A stretch of DNA of 9,048 nt from DATGHS01 sp035307785 (GTDB taxonomy: Bacteria > Planctomycetota > Planctomycetia > Gemmatales > Gemmataceae): positions 1 through 9,048 of the forward strand of contig DATGHS010000209.1 of assembly GCA_035307785.1 (NCBI GenBank), in the 5' to 3' direction. The notes below the pieces were generated by a model. It was given only the letters and a program-made list of their open reading frames with translations, searched no databases and had not been told where the DNA came from. Positions 5,693 to 9,048 of the stretch are shown here, piece by piece (position 1 is the first letter of the stretch; every line of letters starts with the position of its first letter). A program made the position numbers and the translations under genes.

Positions 5693-7643
5693 AATGCATT
5701 TGCAGCAGCAGTTCCTCGACGTCATCGACCGCGATGAAGCGGAGCGGCGCTTTCGCGCGCAGCTCGATCTGCGGCCGCTTTCGGCCGAGGTCGTGCCGCT
5801 GGCGTGCGCATTAGGCAGGGTGTTGGCGGAAGACGTGCTTGCGCCGCTCGATGTGCCGAGCTTCGATCGATCCAATGTAGATGGCTTTGCGGTACGCTCG
5901 GCTGACACTTTCGGCGCCAGCGAAGATCGACCTTTGCCGTTGCAGCTAAACATGGAAGTCCTGGCAACCGGGAAGACGCCGCGGCAAACGGTTTCGCCCG
6001 GCTATGCGACGGCCGTTGCGACCGGCGCAGTTGTGCCACGCGGCGCGGATGCCGTGGTCATGATGGAACATACCGATGTAGTTCATGGCAAATTGCGCTT
6101 GCGAAGGCCGGTTTCACCAGCGGCGAACATCACATTCGCTGGCACCGATATCGGCCGGGGAGAAACGGTGCTACGTCGCGGCGAGCTGTTTACCTCGCGC
6201 GAGACCGGCGTGTTGGCAGCGCTCGGCATCGCCGACGTTAGTGTCGTGCGTAAGCCGCGGCTGGCCATCATTTCGACCGGCGATGAATTGATTCCACCCG
6301 GAACTCCGATGCAACCGGGCTTGGTGCACGACAGCAACGCGACCGTCTTGGCGGATGCGGTGCGCGAACTCGGCGGTGAGCCTATTCCGTTCGGCATCAT
6401 CACGGACGACCAGTCGCGTCTGTTGCTCACTCTGCGGCGAGCCCTGGAGTGCGATGCAATATTACTTTCCGGCGGTACTTCGAAAGGGGCCGGCGACCTG
6501 ACTTTCCGTGCCGTCGCGGAACTTGGTCAACCGGGCATCATCGCCCACGGCGTCGCGCTCAAACCCGGCAAGCCGCTATGCCTGGCGGTAATCGAAGATG
6601 GCGCTAGGCGGGTCCCGGTCGCGGTGCTGCCCGGATTCCCGACCTCCGCGATTTTCACATTTCACGAATTCGTCGCGCCGGTGTTGCGTTGCTTTGCCGG
6701 GCGGCGCGAGGAGCATGCAGATATGGTGGCGGCGCGGTTGCCGATGCGCGTCAACAGCGAACGTGGACGCACGGAGTATTTGCTAGTTGGCCTGGTGCAG
6801 GGGACGGATTCCTCGGATTTGGTCGCTTTCCCGATGGGCAAAGGCTCGGGCTCCGTAACCGCGTTCAGCAGGGCCGATGGCTTTGTGATCATTCCACGTC
6901 AGCGTGAGTATCTGGAAGCTGGCAGTCCAGTCGACGTGCACCTTATCGGTCCGGCCGTTCGGCCGGCCGATTTTGTGGTCATCGGTAGTCATTGCACCGG
7001 GCTGGATTTTCTGCTCGGCGAGTTGAATGCGCGCGGCTTTTCTAGCAAGGTGCTGTCCGTCGGCAGCACTGGCGGACTCGACGCGGCCAAGCGCGGTGAA
7101 TGCGATATCGCGGGCATCCATTTGCTCGATCCGTCAACCGACACTTATAACCGGCCGTTTATCAACGACGCCCTTGACTTGATCCGTGGTTATGGGCGGT
7201 TGCAAGGCCTCGTCTTTCGACCCGACGACAAGCGCTTGGCTGGCCGAAATACATCGACCTTTATTGCGGCAGCACTGGTAGATCCGGACTGCATGATGGT
7301 GAACCGCAATCGCGGCAGCGGCACACGGATCTTGATCGATCGCCTGCTGGGCAGCGCGCGGCCGGCGGGGTATCTCACCGAGGCCCGCTCGCACAACGCT
7401 GTGGCCGCTGCCGTGGTGCAAGGCCGGGCCGACTGGGGTGTAGCTATTGAGCCGGTGGCGCGCGCTGCGGGCCTGGCCTTTCTGCCATTGCGCGAAGAGG
7501 AGTACGACTTCATAGTCCCCAAGTCGCGCCGAAGCCGACCGGCCGTGCAGGCATTCGTTGATCTGCTGAGCGATGCATGCATTCGCGCTGGGCTTGCGCA
7601 GCGCGGCTTTTTGCCCTATGGCTCGCGGGGGCGGATATCATGA
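5682..7643 (+). CDS. moeA: MoeA fused to a periplasmic-binding-protein-like (PBP/molybdate-binding-like) domain
   Basis: The 653-residue protein has two parts. Residues ~1-420 are MoeA: SFDRSNVDGFA with D67, TGAVVPRGADAVVMMEHT, STGDELIPPGTP with E202, HDSN with D217, LLSGGTSKGAGDLT with D272, HGVALKPGKP with K294 and K297, and LPGFPTSAIFTFHEF in place of PGNP. Residues ~430-640 are a PBP-like domain: a small-ligand fold starting FVVIGSHCTGLDFLL, with CDIAGIHLLDPSTDTYN, VNRNRGSGTRILIDRLL and the C-terminal YDFIVPKSRR. This architecture is known from archaeal and some bacterial MoeA proteins annotated with a LysR-substrate-like or PBP domain. No signal peptide or DNA-binding domain is seen, so the domain probably acts in the cytoplasm, perhaps sensing or presenting oxyanion; that is inference. 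Start ATG at 5682 (11-base overlap with upstream moeA) or 5694; neither has a clear ribosome site. Confidence 0.93.
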   Translation: MTAEMHLQQQFLDVIDRDEAERRFRAQLDLRPLSAEVVPLACALGRVLAEDVLAPLDVPSFDRSNVDGFAVRSADTFGASEDRPLPLQLNMEVLATGKTPRQTVSPGYATAVATGAVVPRGADAVVMMEHTDVVHGKLRLRRPVSPAANITFAGTDIGRGETVLRRGELFTSRETGVLAALGIADVSVVRKPRLAIISTGDELIPPGTPMQPGLVHDSNATVLADAVRELGGEPIPFGIITDDQSRLLLTLRRALECDAILLSGGTSKGAGDLTFRAVAELGQPGIIAHGVALKPGKPLCLAVIEDGARRVPVAVLPGFPTSAIFTFHEFVAPVLRCFAGRREEHADMVAARLPMRVNSERGRTEYLLVGLVQGTDSSDLVAFPMGKGSGSVTAFSRADGFVIIPRQREYLEAGSPVDVHLIGPAVRPADFVVIGSHCTGLDFLLGELNARGFSSKVLSVGSTGGLDAAKRGECDIAGIHLLDPSTDTYNRPFINDALDLIRGYGRLQGLVFRPDDKRLAGRNTSTFIAAALVDPDCMMVNRNRGSGTRILIDRLLGSARPAGYLTEARSHNAVAAAVVQGRADWGVAIEPVARAAGLAFLPLREEEYDFIVPKSRRSRPAVQAFVDLLSDACIRAGLAQRGFLPYGSRGRIS

Positions 7644-7909
7644 GCGTGCCTATCACGATTGAGCTATATGGCATCGCGCGGGCTCGCGCTGGCCGAAGCG
7701 AATTTGCGATCCAGGCAGCAACTCCGCACGAGGCATTGGTAAGGCTTGCCGAGGCCTGCCCCAGCATTGGGGACGTATGCCAGGGCGACGGCCGATTAGC
7801 CCCGCAATACCTGCTGTCGCTCGACGGGAGACAGTTCATCCTGAACCTCACCAAGCCCTTGCATGCCGGGGATCGACTCCTCTTGCTATCCGCTGATGCG
7901 GGAGGGTGA
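7640..7909 (+). CDS. moaD: MoaD/ThiS-family small sulfur-carrier protein
   Basis: The 89-residue protein has the size and ends of a ubiquitin-like sulfur carrier. It opens with a beta-strand-like ITIELYGIARARAG, carries the helix-type THEALVRLAEACP in the middle, and ends with a strand-turn GDRLLLLSADAGG whose last two residues are the Gly-Gly that is adenylated and thiocarboxylated. MoaD donates sulfur to molybdopterin synthase (MoaE) to form the dithiolene. The ATG at 7640 overlaps the stop of the upstream gene (ATGA), with a G-rich GGGGGCGGA just before it; a longer in-frame opening from 7577 lies inside moeA and lacks family features. No moaE or moeB partner is visible, so it must share them with another locus or have a specialised role. 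MoaD-like genes are often found beside AOR-family genes, as here. Confidence 0.87.
   Translation: MSVPITIELYGIARARAGRSEFAIQAATPHEALVRLAEACPSIGDVCQGDGRLAPQYLLSLDGRQFILNLTKPLHAGDRLLLLSADAGG
7901..7906 (+). promoter_or_regulatory. Ribosome binding site for the AOR gene
   Basis: GGAGGG lies at the very end of the moaD-like gene, in its last codons (including the Gly-Gly), six bases before the ATG at 7913. It is the strongest Shine-Dalgarno match in the window and fixes the AOR start. Confidence 0.65.
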
Positions 7910-7912
7910 GCC

Positions 7913-9048
7913 ATGGGCGGCTACCACGGCAAATACCTGCGGATGGACGTCTCCAGCGGCAACGCACAATGGAAGCCTTTGGCCGAAGCGGTGCTGCGGC
8001 GGTTCATCGGCGGCGTGGGGCTGGGGACCTGGCTCTTGCGCCGCGAAGCGCCGGCGGGGATTGATCCGCTTGCTCCGGAGGCGGTACTTGTATTCTGCTT
8101 CAGTCCCTTAGTCGGCACGCCGCTGACCACTTCGGCGAAATTTGCCGTCGTGGGCAAGTCGCCGCTCACTTACCGCCTGAACGATGCCCTGTCTTCTTCC
8201 CATTTTGCGCTCGCCGGCAAGCGCACTGGGGCCGATGCACTTGTCATCGTCGGCGCGTGCGAGACACCGAGCCTGCTGATTGTCGAAAACGGCAAGGTTC
8301 GCCTGGAATCTGCAGGTGATTTGTGGGGCCTGGCGACCGATGAAGCGACTAGCCGCCTCGCGGAGCGATTCGGCCCGGAATATCACGCGGCCGTGGTCGG
8401 TCCGGCGGGGGAATGCCGCGTGCGTTACGCGACCATCAGCCACTCGCGCCGGCATGCCGGGCGGGGCGGCCTAGGCGCGGTCATGGGCGCCAAGCGGCTC
8501 AAGGCGATTGTGGTGGCGGGCTCGCAGCGCGTGCCGGTGGCCGATGCTGAATCCGTGGTTGATGCGGCCCGTGACTTGTCGCGTCGTTCCTTCGGGCCGG
8601 CAACGGCCAAGTATCGCGAACTCGGGACGGTGGCGAATCTGCTCACGTTCAATCGCTTGAACGCGTTGCCCACGCACAATTTTCAACAAGGCCATTTTGT
8701 CGAAGCCGATGCGCTTTCAGGAGAAGCACTGAATGAATCACGCCGGGTGGCCCGGCACTCCTGTGCCGCTTGCACTATTGGCTGCGAGCACATCTATCAA
8801 GTCGGCGGCCAAGAGAATCCAAAATCGGATGTGCGCTTGGAGTATGAAAGCCTGTTTGCGCTGGGGCCGCTTTGCGGGATTGGTGATCGCGATATGGTTC
8901 TGCGCGCCGCTCAGCTTTGCGATCAACTCGGCATGGACACGATCTCCACTGGTGCAACGATTGCTTTCGCCATGGAGTGCGCGGAGCGCGGACTGCTCGA
9001 CGCGCCGGCGCTCCGTTTCGGCAATAGTCAAATACTGCTCGATCTGTT
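7913..9048 (+). CDS. aor: Aldehyde:ferredoxin oxidoreductase (AOR) family tungsto/molybdopterin enzyme, N-terminal ~60%
   Basis: The gene starts three bases after the moaD-like stop and runs open off the right edge, giving about 378 residues of an expected ~600. AOR-family enzymes interconvert aldehydes and carboxylic acids at a bis-pterin centre, usually tungsten, with one [4Fe-4S] cluster. The start MGGYHGKYLRMDVSSG is typical. Further motifs are TSAKFAVVGKSPLTYRL, GPAGE, the pterin-binding GRGGLGAVMGAKRLKAIVV, the cluster ligands C284/C287/C291 (CAACTIGC) spaced as C288/C291/C295 in the Pyrococcus furiosus enzyme, EYESLFALGPLCGI, and DQLGMDTISTGATIAFAMECAERGLL. The fourth cysteine ligand lies beyond the window. 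At residues 93-96 the usual N-S-G-G loop reads LSSS. No signal peptide is seen, so it is cytoplasmic. Substrate and electron partner cannot be assigned; GOR/FOR/BamB-type relatives are also possible. Confidence 0.92.
   Translation, partial: MGGYHGKYLRMDVSSGNAQWKPLAEAVLRRFIGGVGLGTWLLRREAPAGIDPLAPEAVLVFCFSPLVGTPLTTSAKFAVVGKSPLTYRLNDALSSSHFALAGKRTGADALVIVGACETPSLLIVENGKVRLESAGDLWGLATDEATSRLAERFGPEYHAAVVGPAGECRVRYATISHSRRHAGRGGLGAVMGAKRLKAIVVAGSQRVPVADAESVVDAARDLSRRSFGPATAKYRELGTVANLLTFNRLNALPTHNFQQGHFVEADALSGEALNESRRVARHSCAACTIGCEHIYQVGGQENPKSDVRLEYESLFALGPLCGIGDRDMVLRAAQLCDQLGMDTISTGATIAFAMECAERGLLDAPALRFGNSQILLDL

Noticed and set aside
6951..6966. Perfect 7-base inverted repeat CCGGCCG-TT-CGGCCGG between the MoeA and PBP domains
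   Set aside because: It is short, GC-only, within coding sequence and likely by chance in this composition; the encoded linker GPAVRPA explains it.

Overview
The window is a compact, single-direction (+ strand) operon fragment of about 60% G+C, almost entirely coding. It carries a membrane-anchored formate dehydrogenase, its maturation factors, and the start of a tungsten-type aldehyde oxidoreductase gene. Both ends are cut inside genes: formate dehydrogenase alpha on the left and the aldehyde oxidoreductase on the right. No RNA gene, insertion sequence, CRISPR array, promoter or terminator is evident. The organism is a bacterium. The G+C content, the NrfD-type formate dehydrogenase and the hyphenated palindrome between the first two genes remind me of Planctomycetota (Pirellulales-like), but this is an impression from memory, not a demonstrated assignment.

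Layout: (1) 1-1073, C-terminal third of the catalytic formate dehydrogenase subunit. (2) 1074-1163, the only real intergenic gap, filled by a striking double hairpin. (3) 1164-2009, iron-sulfur beta subunit with four [4Fe-4S] clusters and a C-terminal membrane anchor. (4) 2006-3253, NrfD/PsrC-type membrane subunit. (5) 3250-3597, a small protein I do not recognise. (6) 3566-4432, FdhE. (7) 4445-5692, a MoeA. (8) 5682-7643, a second MoeA fused to a periplasmic-binding-protein-like domain. (9) 7640-7909, a MoaD/ThiS-type small sulfur carrier ending in Gly-Gly. (10) 7913 to the right edge, an aldehyde:ferredoxin oxidoreductase (AOR) family protein.

Apart from the hairpin spacer, neighbouring genes overlap (4 to 32 bases) or lie within 12 bases of each other, so translational coupling and one transcript are likely. 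The parts fit together: the alpha, beta and NrfD subunits would oxidise formate and pass electrons to the quinone pool, and FdhE would help mature the enzyme. The MoeA proteins insert Mo or W into molybdopterin, and the MoaD-like protein could supply dithiolene sulfur for that pterin. Both FDH and AOR depend on such a pterin cofactor. The most interesting idea is that two unlike MoeA proteins plus a private MoaD form a dedicated cofactor-supply module, possibly discriminating Mo from W, for the enzymes encoded beside them.
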